This document shows, piece by piece, positions 30,558 through 41,038 of a stretch of DNA of 64,000 nt (position 1 is the first letter of the stretch; the number at the start of each line of letters is the position of its first letter). Source of the stretch: an uncultured SAR86 cluster bacterium (GTDB taxonomy: Bacteria > Pseudomonadota > Gammaproteobacteria > Magnimaribacterales > D2472); assembly GCA_902602595.1 (NCBI GenBank), contig CACKRJ010000002.1, positions 62,001-126,000 on the forward strand. The letters run 5' to 3'. The position numbers and the translations under genes were made by a program. The notes under the pieces are model-generated. The model searched no databases, was not told the DNA's origin, and saw nothing but the letters and a program-made list of their open reading frames with translations.

Positions 30558-31724
30558 CTATTTAGGTAAATTTAATCTATTGGCAATATTATTTTTTTGA
30601 ATTGCAGATGAGCCACCTAATATCGGCATAGCTAACATATCACGAACATATCTTTCCATATCAAAGTCTCTAACATATCCATAAGCACCTAATATTCTTT
30701 GACATGTTAAAACTATTTCTAAGGCTGTTTCAGTTACAAAGAGTTTTGACATTGACATTTCAACTGTAGCTGTAACATTTTGATCAGCAAGCCATGCGCC
30801 TTGATATGTCATTAATCTACATGCCTCTAGTTTTGTTTTAACTTCAGCAAGCATATGTCTTACAGATTGGTTATGGCATATAGGTTTACCAAATTGAATT
30901 CTTTCTTGCGAATATTGCCACGCATCATCAACAGCTGCTCTTGCAATACCTAATGCCATTGCTGAGACCTCAATTTTCTCTACATCTAAGCCTGTGCTTA
31001 CAATCTTGCTCCATCCATTATTCCAACCCTCTTCTCCTCCTATTACATTATCAAAAGGTATTTTTACATCATTAAAAGTTACATCACAGGTGCCTCCAAC
31101 ACCCTTTTGTCCAAGAGTTTGTTGGGGTTCTATTATTATTCCATCAGATTTAGGGGGTATTAATACTAAAGAAAGATTTCTGTATCTATCTTCCTCTGGC
31201 CCAGATTTAACAATTGTATAAATATAGTCTGTAACATTTGGTCCAGAGCACCACCGTTTAGTTCCATTGATCACAACTTTATCGCCATCTCTAACAGCTT
31301 TAGTTTTAACACTAGCTACATCTGCTCCAACATCAGGTTCACTAATTCCATATGAGAATAACAGATTACCTTTTGCAACTTCTGGAAGAAATTTTTGTTT
31401 TTGCTCTTCACTAGCAACTTCAGAAATGTTCAGTCCTGCATAACATGCACAAAAAATATACCCTGAAGCAATACCAAGGCTTCTAGTGCATAGCTCTTCA
31501 ATTGTAGCTATTGTTGCCATTACGTCTCTGCCTGAGCCGCCATATTCTGAAGGAACCGTTACGGAGGTAACTCCTAATTCACATAATTTATCAAAAACAT
31601 CTCTTGGAAAATAATCATCCTTATCCCATTGATTCACTTTATCTCTAGGCATTTCCTTTTCAATAAATTGCCTAAGAGTATGTCTTAACATAGTGATATG
31701 TTCTGGCTCTTGAAATGCATTCAT
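30558..31724 (-). CDS. Acyl-CoA dehydrogenase family protein
   Basis: YGGSGRDVMATIATIEELC, SYGISEPDVGADVASVKTKA, QRILGAYGYVRDFDMERYVRDM. Confidence 0.9.
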   Translation of the reverse strand: MNAFQEPEHITMLRHTLRQFIEKEMPRDKVNQWDKDDYFPRDVFDKLCELGVTSVTVPSEYGGSGRDVMATIATIEELCTRSLGIASGYIFCACYAGLNISEVASEEQKQKFLPEVAKGNLLFSYGISEPDVGADVASVKTKAVRDGDKVVINGTKRWCSGPNVTDYIYTIVKSGPEEDRYRNLSLVLIPPKSDGIIIEPQQTLGQKGVGGTCDVTFNDVKIPFDNVIGGEEGWNNGWSKIVSTGLDVEKIEVSAMALGIARAAVDDAWQYSQERIQFGKPICHNQSVRHMLAEVKTKLEACRLMTYQGAWLADQNVTATVEMSMSKLFVTETALEIVLTCQRILGAYGYVRDFDMERYVRDMLAMPILGGSSAIQKNNIANRLNLPK

Positions 31725-32425
31725 GTTTCTTGAATGCCTAGATTTGCATGAATTACAGAACCATTAACAACAGAATTATTTGCGCAGAAAAATAATGTCT
31801 TAGCTATTTCCTCTGAAGTAATTAATCTATTTTCACTTAAAGTAGAAGCCATAACTTTTAAGGCTTCCTGATTACCTTGGACATATTCAACCAACATTTC
31901 TGTTTCAGTGGCTCCTGGACATATACATGCTGTATGAATAAATCTTCCAAATAAGTCCTGACATGTACTTCTCATGAGACCTATCATCCCATGTTTTGTC
32001 ATTACGTATGATGACATATGTGGAACTGCTTTTTCAGATAAGGTTGAGCCTACATAGAGAATCGATGAACCTTTATTCATGAATGGAATAGTAATTTTAT
32101 TTAAAATTGAAGGACTCACTAAGTTAACTTCTATTACCTCTCTTAAGTCATTATTGTTAAATGATTCAACTGTGTCACTTTGCATCTTACTTGCATTATG
32201 TATGAGGCAAATTTTATCAGCTGATGAAAGGAGGTCTTTAAAATTTGATTCTAATGATTTTTGCCAATTTGAAGTCGATAAATCAACCTCAAAATGTATT
32301 GCTTTATCTAAATTTATACTTGATCTTGAAAGATTAATAATTTCAAAACCATCATCTTTAAAAATTTTTGCTGTAGCAAATCCTATTCCACTGCTTCCAC
32401 CAGTAATAATAAGAAATTTTTTCAA
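31721..32425 (-). CDS. Short-chain dehydrogenase/reductase; likely TTG start
   Basis: IITGGSSGIGFATAKIF, NAS, SSYVMTKHGMIGLM (Y-x3-K), CPGATETEM; TTG at 32423-32425 after GGTGG-like RBS. Confidence 0.82.
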   Translation of the reverse strand: MKKFLIITGGSSGIGFATAKIFKDDGFEIINLSRSSINLDKAIHFEVDLSTSNWQKSLESNFKDLLSSADKICLIHNASKMQSDTVESFNNNDLREVIEVNLVSPSILNKITIPFMNKGSSILYVGSTLSEKAVPHMSSYVMTKHGMIGLMRSTCQDLFGRFIHTACICPGATETEMLVEYVQGNQEALKVMASTLSENRLITSEEIAKTLFFCANNSVVNGSVIHANLGIQET

Positions 32426-32438
32426 AGAACCACCTTGA

Positions 32439-33233
32439 TTATTTTTGTTTAAATTTAGGAGTTTCTTTTTTTGCAAAGGCTTCTAGTGCAATTTTATGAT
32501 CTTCCATTAATTGAGTAACATTTTCAAAAGCTGCTGCTCTATCTATTATTGAATTAGCCATAACTTTCAAACCAGCGTTAATAGAAGTTTTAGTCCAGCG
32601 AATAGAATATTTAGCTCCATCACGAAGCTTTTCAGCTAAAGCTTGGACTTCTTGATCAATTTTATCCTCTTCAATGACTTCTGCGATAAGTCCCATACTA
32701 AGCGCATCACCTGCTTTAATCATCTCACCCGTTAAAAGGTACTTCTTAGCTCGTGCGAAACCTATAAGCTGTGGCCATATAACACAACCACCATCACCTG
32801 CAACTAGTCCAACTGAGACATGAGGATCTGCAAATTTTGATCTTGGGGTAGCATATACAAAATCACAAAAAAGAGCCAAAGAACAACCTAGACCAACAGC
32901 TGGGCCATTTACTTTGGCAATAATTGGTTTCTCCATATCCAACATGGCATTTTGAATCTTTCTATCATGATTTATATGATATGCAGTTGCTACAGGATCG
33001 CCATGAACTCCCAGTAACCATTTTAAATCCCCGCCGGCACAAAATGATTTGCCTGCTCCTGTAAGAATAACGATATCAACCTCATCATCATATTCAGCAT
33101 CAATGAATATAGTTGAAAAATCAGCATGTAGTTGCTCATTAACAGCATTCATATCATTTGGGCGATTGATAGTAATGGTTAAAATCTTATTTTCTTTAGT
33201 TATTTTAAGTTCTTTATATTTTGAATAATCCAT
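32439..33233 (-). CDS. Enoyl-CoA hydratase family protein
   Basis: INRPNDMNAVNEQL, GKSFCAGGDLKWL, VNGPAVGLGCSLALFCDFVYATPRSKFADPHVSVGLVAGDGG. Confidence 0.9.
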   Translation of the reverse strand: MDYSKYKELKITKENKILTITINRPNDMNAVNEQLHADFSTIFIDAEYDDEVDIVILTGAGKSFCAGGDLKWLLGVHGDPVATAYHINHDRKIQNAMLDMEKPIIAKVNGPAVGLGCSLALFCDFVYATPRSKFADPHVSVGLVAGDGGCVIWPQLIGFARAKKYLLTGEMIKAGDALSMGLIAEVIEEDKIDQEVQALAEKLRDGAKYSIRWTKTSINAGLKVMANSIIDRAAAFENVTQLMEDHKIALEAFAKKETPKFKQK

Positions 33234-33265
33234 AAAATTAATTATAAACAGCTTCGTAGAAATTA

Positions 33266-34879
33266 CTAATCAAGATTTAAATCCTGAATGTATTTCTCTT
33301 GTAATTTGTATTTTTGTATTTTTCCTGACGGAGTTATTGGAAAAGAATCAACAAAAAAAATGTATTTTGGAACCTTCCATCTTGATATTCTCTCTTTACA
33401 CCAGTTTCGTAGCTCATCAGGGTTATTTAGTTTTGTTGCATCTACCCTAGCAACTGCGCAGCATTCCTCATCATATTTTTTATCGGGAAGGCCAATAACA
33501 GCTACCTCTAATACTCCGGGATGTTCAAGTAAGTAATTTTCTATCTCTATTGGATAAAGATTTTCTCCTCCTCGAATTATCATCTCTTTTGCTCGCCCAA
33601 CTATATTTATATAACCCTCTTCATTCATAGTAGCCAGATCTCCAGTTGGAAACCAACCATCATCATTTATTCCAGAGCTTCCATCAGGTAAATTACCATA
33701 TCCTTTCATAAGCCCAGGACCTTTATATAGCAATTCACCTGGCGTATTATTTTCAACAATTTCATTATTTTTATCTACAACTCTCAAGGAAACGCCTGGT
33801 AGTGCAAGTCCAGCAATGGCTTTTAATTCAGGAGGATCACTTGGAAGTGCAGTAGAAGTTAATCCACATGTTTCTGTCATACCATAGCCATTGATAACAT
33901 CTGCTTCAAACTCTTCAGAGAATTTTTTTAAAAGCTCAAGTGGTGGATTGGATCCGCCTACTATTAGGCATTTTAAACTGCTCAAATCATATTCATGAAA
34001 ATTGGGAACTTCTAACATTGCTGTTAATAAAACAGGAGCTCCTATAAATACTGAGCATTTTTCATTTTGAAGGATATTTAGTGTGACATCTGGTTTAAAA
34101 ATATATAAAGGTAACGAAACAGCTCCGGTTGCTGCGGCTCCTAGTGTCATACAAGCTGAGCCACCTATATGAAAGAGTGGAAAACCGTGACAAACTCTTT
34201 GATTTGATTTTATTTGCCAACGGACATGGCTATTTTTTGAAGATGTAATTAATGCTTGATGGGTCATCTGAGCAGCCTTTGGTAGTCCAGTTGTCCCAGA
34301 GGTATACTGAATCATAAAAATATCATTTGGATCAACTATTGGCAGTGAAGAATTTGAGGCTTCCCCTTTTTTTATAAGACTTTTTAAACCCTCATTAAAT
34401 GAATAGCTGTGCTTTAGAGATGAAATTTTATTTCTTATTGTATTGATTACATCTAGACATTTAATATCGCCTATAGCTTCAGCATGAACTATGGCTACTG
34501 CCGAAACTGTATTTAAAGCAAAAATTAATTCTTGTTCTTTGTAAAGTGGGTTTAAAGTGACGATTCGCAGACCTGCTTTAGCCAAAGCATATTCAGTAAG
34601 AATCCATTCAGGATGGTTGGGACCCCATACACCAACTGTATCGCCTTGATTAAATCCAGCATCAATAAAAGCTTTAGCAAGATTAGTAGACATTTCATTA
34701 AGATGTTTATAAGTCCATCTAACATCTTCAACATCAGGTTGATTTGAATAAACTAATGCTTCAGTTTCTGGAAATTTTGCAGCAGTTGATTCAATGAGTT
34801 CACCTAAGCTAATAGACATAAGTTCAGAATCATCTAAATGGTCAACCCATTCAGATAAATTTAAATTTGGTTTAGACAT
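33266..34879 (-). CDS. AMP-binding acyl-CoA ligase
   Basis: IQYTSGTTGLPKAAQMTH, NGYGMTETCGLT, GDLATMNEEGYINIVGRAKEMIIRGGENLYPIEIE, PSGKIQKYKL. Confidence 0.93.
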   Translation of the reverse strand: MSKPNLNLSEWVDHLDDSELMSISLGELIESTAAKFPETEALVYSNQPDVEDVRWTYKHLNEMSTNLAKAFIDAGFNQGDTVGVWGPNHPEWILTEYALAKAGLRIVTLNPLYKEQELIFALNTVSAVAIVHAEAIGDIKCLDVINTIRNKISSLKHSYSFNEGLKSLIKKGEASNSSLPIVDPNDIFMIQYTSGTTGLPKAAQMTHQALITSSKNSHVRWQIKSNQRVCHGFPLFHIGGSACMTLGAAATGAVSLPLYIFKPDVTLNILQNEKCSVFIGAPVLLTAMLEVPNFHEYDLSSLKCLIVGGSNPPLELLKKFSEEFEADVINGYGMTETCGLTSTALPSDPPELKAIAGLALPGVSLRVVDKNNEIVENNTPGELLYKGPGLMKGYGNLPDGSSGINDDGWFPTGDLATMNEEGYINIVGRAKEMIIRGGENLYPIEIENYLLEHPGVLEVAVIGLPDKKYDEECCAVARVDATKLNNPDELRNWCKERISRWKVPKYIFFVDSFPITPSGKIQKYKLQEKYIQDLNLD

Positions 34880-34883
34880 TAAT

Positions 34884-35174
34884 TTATGTTCCTCCGGGAA
34901 TTATAAATATTTCAGATCTGCCACCTGAATTTCTTAAATCTTTTAAAGGTTTATATTTTGGATCTTCATACCATTGTTGTGCAGAAGATAAATCAGGAAA
35001 TTCTAAAAGAACATATGCTGAAGGTTGCTTATTGCCTTCTCGCATATCAGGTTTAACTCCAGATGCTAGATATTTACCACCATGCTCATTTATTAATCTA
35101 GCTGTGGCAGGATAATATTCCTCATACCATTCCCAATTATTAATGTATAACAAACCTAAAACATAAGCCTTCAT
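34884..35174 (-). CDS. DUF1330-like protein
   Basis: HGGKYLASG...VLLEFPDLSSAQQWYEDPKYKPLKDLR. Confidence 0.82.
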   Translation of the reverse strand: MKAYVLGLLYINNWEWYEEYYPATARLINEHGGKYLASGVKPDMREGNKQPSAYVLLEFPDLSSAQQWYEDPKYKPLKDLRNSGGRSEIFIIPGGT

Positions 35175-35243
35175 TTGATGCCCCTATTCAGATTAGTTAA
35201 TATAAAATCAACTAATATTCAATTTTTAAACATAAAAACAAAT

Positions 35244-35666
35244 ATGTCCAATCAGAATAAAGATATTTATACAGCTGCATCCTATGTCAAAAGAGATGCC
35301 AAAGATAACTTTTATCTATCAGGATTAAAGTGCATTAAATGCAATGCAATTTTTTTAGACCAAAGAACTGTCTGTGCAAATTGCTTTTCAAAAAATCAAT
35401 TTAATGAAATTAAATTATCAAATACTGGTACCTTATATTCTTATTCAATTGTCCATAGATCATTTCCAGGAATAGAAGTTCCGTATGTTTCAGCAATTGT
35501 TGATCTGGATGGAGGTGGGACAGTTAAAGGAAATTTAATTAATATTGAGTCTAAGCCCTCAAAAATAAAATTTGATATGAAAGTTAAAACTGTCTTTAAG
35601 GATGCCTTGGGAAGAAAGGATAAAGAAGGAAACTCATATGTAAGTTATTTTTTTGAGCCACTTTAA
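35244..35666 (+). CDS. DUF35/OB-fold zinc-ribbon protein
   Basis: CIKCNAIFLDQRTVCANCFSKNQ; GTLYSYSIVHRSFPGIEVPYVSAIVDLDGG. Confidence 0.82.
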   Translation: MSNQNKDIYTAASYVKRDAKDNFYLSGLKCIKCNAIFLDQRTVCANCFSKNQFNEIKLSNTGTLYSYSIVHRSFPGIEVPYVSAIVDLDGGGTVKGNLINIESKPSKIKFDMKVKTVFKDALGRKDKEGNSYVSYFFEPL

Positions 35667-35677
35667 CTTATATGAAG

Positions 35678-36694
35678 TTATAAGGTTGAAGGACCAATAG
35701 CAACCGGTCTAATCGATGATGCTGAGCTTCCCTTAACCATTAAGGGTAATATCATTACACATGATATATCCACCGCATCATCTGATAATTTTTTAAGATT
35801 AAAATTTTCAAGCGTATGGATACCGGCCTGAGTTAAAAAATAATGATGAACAGGAAATGCCATATTTGCAGGTGTCCCCTCTGGAGCAGGGATAGGATTA
35901 TTTGGATCAGATAAAGCATCTACAAACGGAGTATCTAAACCAACAGCGACAACTTTTTTCGATGCGAGATATTCAGCTAATGAGTATGAAATACCCGGAG
36001 CCATTGAGTAATATAGTTTTAGTTCATCAGGATCCTGATAGTTATCACTCCAACCTGTATAAATCAGTACAACATCTCCTGGCAATATACCTCTAGATTT
36101 TAAAGTTGATGATTCAATTGATTTTTTAATATCGTTAATAGACACATATTCACCAGCCGACATAGACTCTCCATCATAAGCATATTTCTTTACATTAATT
36201 AATATTGCAGTAGTGATGATAGGAGGAACAGTTTCCATGCCAAGTTTTAGTAATGGCGATTCATTTGTTGGCTTTACCTCATTACCTTTCAAGCCACCAA
36301 AAAAAGTTACCTTTGATATGTCTAATTCACTTTCTCCATCCCAGGGTTCATCTAAATGACCAAAATGCCCCAATGCATCCATTTGCGTACCTTGATTCCC
36401 GTCATTAACATTCTCATTCAATACATCCATAGTAAAAATTTGAACAGTGTTGGGCATTGCAGATGCTGGCAAGAATTTTGGTTCATACTCACCTGCAAAT
36501 GGTGATAAAGGCATAGATTTAGTTCTTAAGTATGATAATTCATAGCTCTCTGATTTAGGGTTAGAAATTAGATCTGAGCATCTTGACCATGTTTCAGGAC
36601 CTAAGAAGTTTGTCATTCCTCTTTGAGAAGACAGTTCTGATGAATATAGACTTGTTGAATAAAGAAGGGTTATTAATAAAGTAAATTTTAACAT
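35678..36694 (-). CDS. Cyclase-family (kynurenine formamidase-like) protein, secreted
   Basis: Signal peptide; GTQMDALGHFGHLDEP resembles the cyclase-family HxGTHxD motif; GDVVLIYTGWSD. Confidence 0.75.
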   Translation of the reverse strand: MLKFTLLITLLYSTSLYSSELSSQRGMTNFLGPETWSRCSDLISNPKSESYELSYLRTKSMPLSPFAGEYEPKFLPASAMPNTVQIFTMDVLNENVNDGNQGTQMDALGHFGHLDEPWDGESELDISKVTFFGGLKGNEVKPTNESPLLKLGMETVPPIITTAILINVKKYAYDGESMSAGEYVSINDIKKSIESSTLKSRGILPGDVVLIYTGWSDNYQDPDELKLYYSMAPGISYSLAEYLASKKVVAVGLDTPFVDALSDPNNPIPAPEGTPANMAFPVHHYFLTQAGIHTLENFNLKKLSDDAVDISCVMILPLMVKGSSASSIRPVAIGPSTL

Positions 36695-36696
36695 GC

Positions 36697-38364
36697 TTAA
36701 TAAATTATAGATGATTTAAGCTCAACATCTGACATCTGCCAGATTTCTTGATGTTTTATTAATGCTTCATTAGATAATTCGTTATTATCTAGAGCTTCAT
36801 AGGCTTTGTAGAGTCCATAGTATGACCAACCATTCCTCGGATAATCTTTTAAATCTTGATTAAAAACACTTACTGCTTCTTCAAAATCTTTGTTAAGTAA
36901 TAAAGCATGTCCCAATGATTGTCTAGTTGGGTAGTACCAAAATTCAGGCTCTCTATATGGCAGAGCATCTTGCGTTTCTACAGCAATCTTAAAATGCATG
37001 ATTGATGCATCTATATTCATATTGGCTAATTCAATTTGACCCATCGCAAGATGATTTGCAATTTCAAGCAATTTATCTGATGGCTGCCCAGCTTTTATGA
37101 TAACTTTAATCTCCGGAGAATCCTTTAGCGGTAATATTTTTACTTGTTCTTTTATTGCGTTCTCAATATCGCCTGTAGATGCAAATGCAATACTTCTAGC
37201 ATAGTGATACAAGCCTAAAGAAAATTTGAATTCCTCTATCGGTTTCTCATATGCCAGAATTTCATCCCATTTAGCAAATCTTACATACGAAAGCAGAGGG
37301 ATAGTATGAAAGAACTCTAAAAATGGAATTTGTTTAATTTGCTCTATGCGAACATATTTAGAAACTTTCAATGCTGATTCTATTGATAGCTCACTTCGAC
37401 CTTCCATAGTTGATGCAGCCCATAAAAAATGAATATTATGAGGATAATACAGGGCAGGATAGAAGCCTTGAGCATTACATTGAGCAATATAATCTTCATC
37501 AACTTTTGCAGCTTCGATATTTACAAGTGATGCATCATGATATCTTCCTATTCGCCAATAAATGTGAGCAGGCATATGAACAAGATGCCCTGCTCCAGGA
37601 ACTAGTTTTCCTAGTCGATCAGCAGGGCCTTCAGCCCTGCCTGGATTTGAAGAAGCCTCCACAGCATGAATATATAAATGTATAGCAAGAGGATGGTTTG
37701 GATTTTTTGCTAATACATTCTCAAGGCTATCAATGACTTTAATAGTATCTGGTTTTGGATCACCGTCTTCAGCCCAGTAATTCCAGGGCATTGTATTCAT
37801 CAAAGCTTCAGCAAACAATGATGCTGCATCATTATCATCTGGAAAGTTCTTTGACAATTTTTCCATTGCATTTGCATATGCGATATCTAAAGGGTCTCGA
37901 TTTGATTTTGGATTTCCATCATATCTGGATGATAAAGCTGATATGTATGCCTGCTCTTTTTTAGAGACTGTTTTGGATAATGAAATAGCTTTATTAATTG
38001 CGTTAAATGCTGCGATTCTGTTTTCAGGAGCCATGATAACTTTTCCATCACTATTTACGTTTATATTTGGTCCCAATGCTAATGCTTCACCCCAATAGCA
38101 CATTGCACAATTTGGATCTAAGTTTTGTGCTGCTTTAAAACTCCTTATAGATTCAGCATGATTAAATGCAAATGCCATAATCATTCCTTGATCAAAATAT
38201 TTTTGGACTCCTTCAACTGACGTGGTAATCGGGTGAGAATGATCACCAAGACCGGCAAGTAATGGCGCCCCAGCCTTGTTAATAAAACTATTATTTGAAT
38301 CGCTTGAACAAGCTGTGATGAGGATAATAAAAATAAACGTTTTAAGATTAATAGTATTTTTCAT
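36697..38364 (-). CDS. TPR-repeat lipoprotein
   Basis: Lipobox-like LITACSS; repeated helical segments (ALDPNCAMCYWGEAL, HLVHMPAHIYWRIGRYHDA). Confidence 0.75.
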   Translation of the reverse strand: MKNTINLKTFIFIILITACSSDSNNSFINKAGAPLLAGLGDHSHPITTSVEGVQKYFDQGMIMAFAFNHAESIRSFKAAQNLDPNCAMCYWGEALALGPNINVNSDGKVIMAPENRIAAFNAINKAISLSKTVSKKEQAYISALSSRYDGNPKSNRDPLDIAYANAMEKLSKNFPDDNDAASLFAEALMNTMPWNYWAEDGDPKPDTIKVIDSLENVLAKNPNHPLAIHLYIHAVEASSNPGRAEGPADRLGKLVPGAGHLVHMPAHIYWRIGRYHDASLVNIEAAKVDEDYIAQCNAQGFYPALYYPHNIHFLWAASTMEGRSELSIESALKVSKYVRIEQIKQIPFLEFFHTIPLLSYVRFAKWDEILAYEKPIEEFKFSLGLYHYARSIAFASTGDIENAIKEQVKILPLKDSPEIKVIIKAGQPSDKLLEIANHLAMGQIELANMNIDASIMHFKIAVETQDALPYREPEFWYYPTRQSLGHALLLNKDFEEAVSVFNQDLKDYPRNGWSYYGLYKAYEALDNNELSNEALIKHQEIWQMSDVELKSSIIY

Positions 38365-38461
38365 AATTGATTCCTAAAATAATAAAGCATACAAAGCTTC
38401 GTGAAAGTATGCTAGATATTAAAACTTTCTAAATTTATTTTTTAGTGTAATATTTAAACAT

Positions 38462-38477
38462 ACCTCAATCATGAGGT
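38462..38477 (+). promoter_or_regulatory. 5'UTR inverted repeat upstream of 38498-38899
   Basis: ACCTCA-ATCA-TGAGGT, 6-bp perfect arms, just upstream of RBS taggag. Confidence 0.4.
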
Positions 38478-38497
38478 GTCACGTTTAGGAGAAATAT

Positions 38498-38899
38498 ATG
38501 GAATCAGAAATTTGGGCATCGTTACATACAGCAAGAATAGCTAACGCAGCATTTTTTATATCAACTATGGTATCTATTTGGATTGCAGCTCGTTTTTCAT
38601 CAGTTGCAGCTGAAAAAGGCTTAAATATGGTTGGTAAAATCATTTGTTCATTATTTGCACTGGGTGTATTTATGGGTAACTGGACTATTGGATCGACAGT
38701 AATGTCAACGTATTCCGGTTTTGGAAAAGCATTCGAAATGCTTGGTGAGACAGGTGTGGAATTATCACCAATGGCACTTGGATATATAGAATATTTTGGA
38801 ACTGAAGCAACAGGTATGCCTAATCCTATAATGATGTTAGTTGGTGTAACTGGCTTATTAATAGCCCTAGCTCCACTTTGGTTTAATCCAGCAGATTAA
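38498..38899 (+). CDS. Small integral membrane protein of unknown function
   Basis: 133 aa, several TM segments, strong RBS, own terminator. Confidence 0.75.
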   Translation: MESEIWASLHTARIANAAFFISTMVSIWIAARFSSVAAEKGLNMVGKIICSLFALGVFMGNWTIGSTVMSTYSGFGKAFEMLGETGVELSPMALGYIEYFGTEATGMPNPIMMLVGVTGLLIALAPLWFNPAD

Positions 38900-38913
38900 T
38901 ATTTAAATTTATT

Positions 38914-38943
38914 AAAAAAGCCTGCTTATTGCAGGCTTTTTTT
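38914..38943. terminator. Rho-independent terminator, probably bidirectional
   Basis: aaaaaagcctgcttattgcaggctttttt between convergent genes. Confidence 0.9.
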
Positions 38944-39826
38944 ATGAATTGAATAACTTAATCAAACTTGATGTATCAAGGTTACCATGATCATGACTAG
39001 ATAATTTTTGATAATTTTTAAGAACAGCTTTTGAAGTTTTTAAATTCAGATTATTGAAATTTGCTTGTTTTAATGCAATTCGAAGATCCTTAATCATTAG
39101 ATCTACAGCAAAACCAAAATCAAAATTATTATCAACCATAGTTTTGAATCGGTTATCCATCTGCCAGGACTGAGCCGCACCTCCAGAAATTGCCTCAAAT
39201 ACTTTGTTCATATTTAAATTTGAAGTTTTTCCAAGAATAATAGCTTCTGATAAGCCTTGCAAAAGACCCGCAATACATAATTGATTCACCATCTTTGTTA
39301 ATTGGCCATGACCACTAGGTCCTACTTTAATAGTAGATTTTGAATAAGAGCTCATTAATTTTTTTAAAATTTTAATTTTTCTATCAGGGCCCCCAATCAT
39401 TATTGATAGATTGCCTTTGATTGCTCCAATCTCTCCTCCGCTTACTGGAGCATCAAAATAAGAAAGATTATTCGAGCTAAAATAGTTATTCAAAGAAACT
39501 GTTTTTATGAGCTCTAATGATGTTGTAGAGTGATCCAGAATAAAACCATTAGGTTTAACATTTTCAATAAATTTCTTTTTTAATAAAATATTAAGAATTG
39601 ATGCGTCATCCTTTAGGCATAAAATAAGGCCATTAAAATTTATTCCTGAACACTTATCTTTAATAAATTCTTGTCCCTTGTAATCAAATAACCATTTTTT
39701 TGAGACATGTCTTGATCTATTAAAAATAAATAAATCTATATCTTTCAATTTTGATAGATGCCCAGCCATCGAGTAGCCCATCGTACCTAATCCAACAAAT
39801 AAATACTTTGGCTTTAATTTAGACAT
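38942..39826 (-). CDS. 3-hydroxyisobutyrate dehydrogenase-family NAD(P)-dependent oxidoreductase
   Basis: FVGLGTMGYSMAGHL, FDAPVSGGEIGAIKGNLSIMIGG, GPSGHGQLTKMVNQL. Confidence 0.88.
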   Translation of the reverse strand: MSKLKPKYLFVGLGTMGYSMAGHLSKLKDIDLFIFNRSRHVSKKWLFDYKGQEFIKDKCSGINFNGLILCLKDDASILNILLKKKFIENVKPNGFILDHSTTSLELIKTVSLNNYFSSNNLSYFDAPVSGGEIGAIKGNLSIMIGGPDRKIKILKKLMSSYSKSTIKVGPSGHGQLTKMVNQLCIAGLLQGLSEAIILGKTSNLNMNKVFEAISGGAAQSWQMDNRFKTMVDNNFDFGFAVDLMIKDLRIALKQANFNNLNLKTSKAVLKNYQKLSSHDHGNLDTSSLIKLFNS

Positions 39827-39910
39827 TAAATTTATTTTATCTTATTTCATTCAATAAAAATAATTTAATGTTTTATTGTTTTAACATGCTAATACATATA
39901 AAATCAACGA

Positions 39911-40168
39911 ATGAAATTATCAACAGCACTAAAAAAATTAAATTCTGTTAAAGATATAGAAAATTTTTTAAAGGATCTTTGCACACCAACAGAAATTAAG
40001 GCAATGCAAGAAAGATGGGAAGTTGCACAACTCTTATATAAAGGAGATTCAACTTATAGAGAAATCGCATCTAAGCTTAATACCTCCACTGCTACTGTTA
40101 CCAGAGTTGCTAGATTTTTATTTAAAGAATCTAACAAAGGATATTTAAGTCTACTAAAGAAGGATTGA
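39911..40168 (+). CDS. YerC/TrpR-like DNA-binding regulator
   Basis: FLKDLCTPTEIKAMQERWEVAQLLYKGDSTYREIASKLNTSTATVTRVARFL; heads his cluster. Confidence 0.85.
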   Translation: MKLSTALKKLNSVKDIENFLKDLCTPTEIKAMQERWEVAQLLYKGDSTYREIASKLNTSTATVTRVARFLFKESNKGYLSLLKKD

Positions 40169-40171
40169 TCA

Positions 40172-41038
40172 ATGACTAAAAAAATTACTATTGCTATTCA
40201 GCGCAAAGGCAGACTATTTGATAGTAGTAAGGATTTATTAATTAAATCTGGAATCAATTTTTCAACTAGCGGTGATAAATTATTAGCTAGATCCTCAAAT
40301 ATGAATATAGATATATTGCTAGTAAGAGATGATGATATACCCTCTTTAGTATCAAAGGGAGTAGCTGATCTGGGGATTGTTGGTCAGAATGTATTGGCTG
40401 AACAAGTTGCATCAAACAAAAAAATTACAGCTAAATCAGTTTTAAATTTAGGATTTTCTAAATGCAGGCTAGCGTTTGCTAAACCAATGAATTCAAAACT
40501 AAGATCATTAACAAATAAAATTATTGCCACCTCTTATCCAAGTTTAGTAAAAAAATTCTTGAAAACTAACAATATTAGCGCTGAAGTAATTAAAATTAAT
40601 GGCTCTGTTGAACTTACCCCCTATATAGGAATTGCTGATTGCATTTGCGATCTTGTTTCATCTGGGGCAACTCTTGATGCAAATAATTTAATTGAGTTCA
40701 AAACTTTAATGGATTCGGAAGCAGTTCTTATCGCTTCCATATCATATGTAAAGATTAAAGAAAAAAGTATTCTTGATTTAATTAAAAGATTTGAAGGTGT
40801 TATTAATGCTGCTGAAAGTAAATATGTAATGCTAAATGCGGAAACAAAATCAATCGATAAAATATGTAAATTGCTTCCAGGTGCTGACTCACCAACCATT
40901 ATTCCATTACAACAACAAGATAAGGTTGCAATTCATGCACTTTGCAGCGAGCCTGTTTTTTGGGAGACGATGGAAAAACTTAAATCCAATGGTGCATCTT
41001 CAATCTTAGTTATGCCTGTTGAAAAAATTCTGAATTAA
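40172..41038 (+). CDS. hisG: ATP phosphoribosyltransferase, long form
   Basis: IAIQRKGRLFDSSKDLL, GVADLGIVGQNVL, C-terminal domain ending GASSILVMPVEKIL. Confidence 0.93.
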   Translation: MTKKITIAIQRKGRLFDSSKDLLIKSGINFSTSGDKLLARSSNMNIDILLVRDDDIPSLVSKGVADLGIVGQNVLAEQVASNKKITAKSVLNLGFSKCRLAFAKPMNSKLRSLTNKIIATSYPSLVKKFLKTNNISAEVIKINGSVELTPYIGIADCICDLVSSGATLDANNLIEFKTLMDSEAVLIASISYVKIKEKSILDLIKRFEGVINAAESKYVMLNAETKSIDKICKLLPGADSPTIIPLQQQDKVAIHALCSEPVFWETMEKLKSNGASSILVMPVEKILN

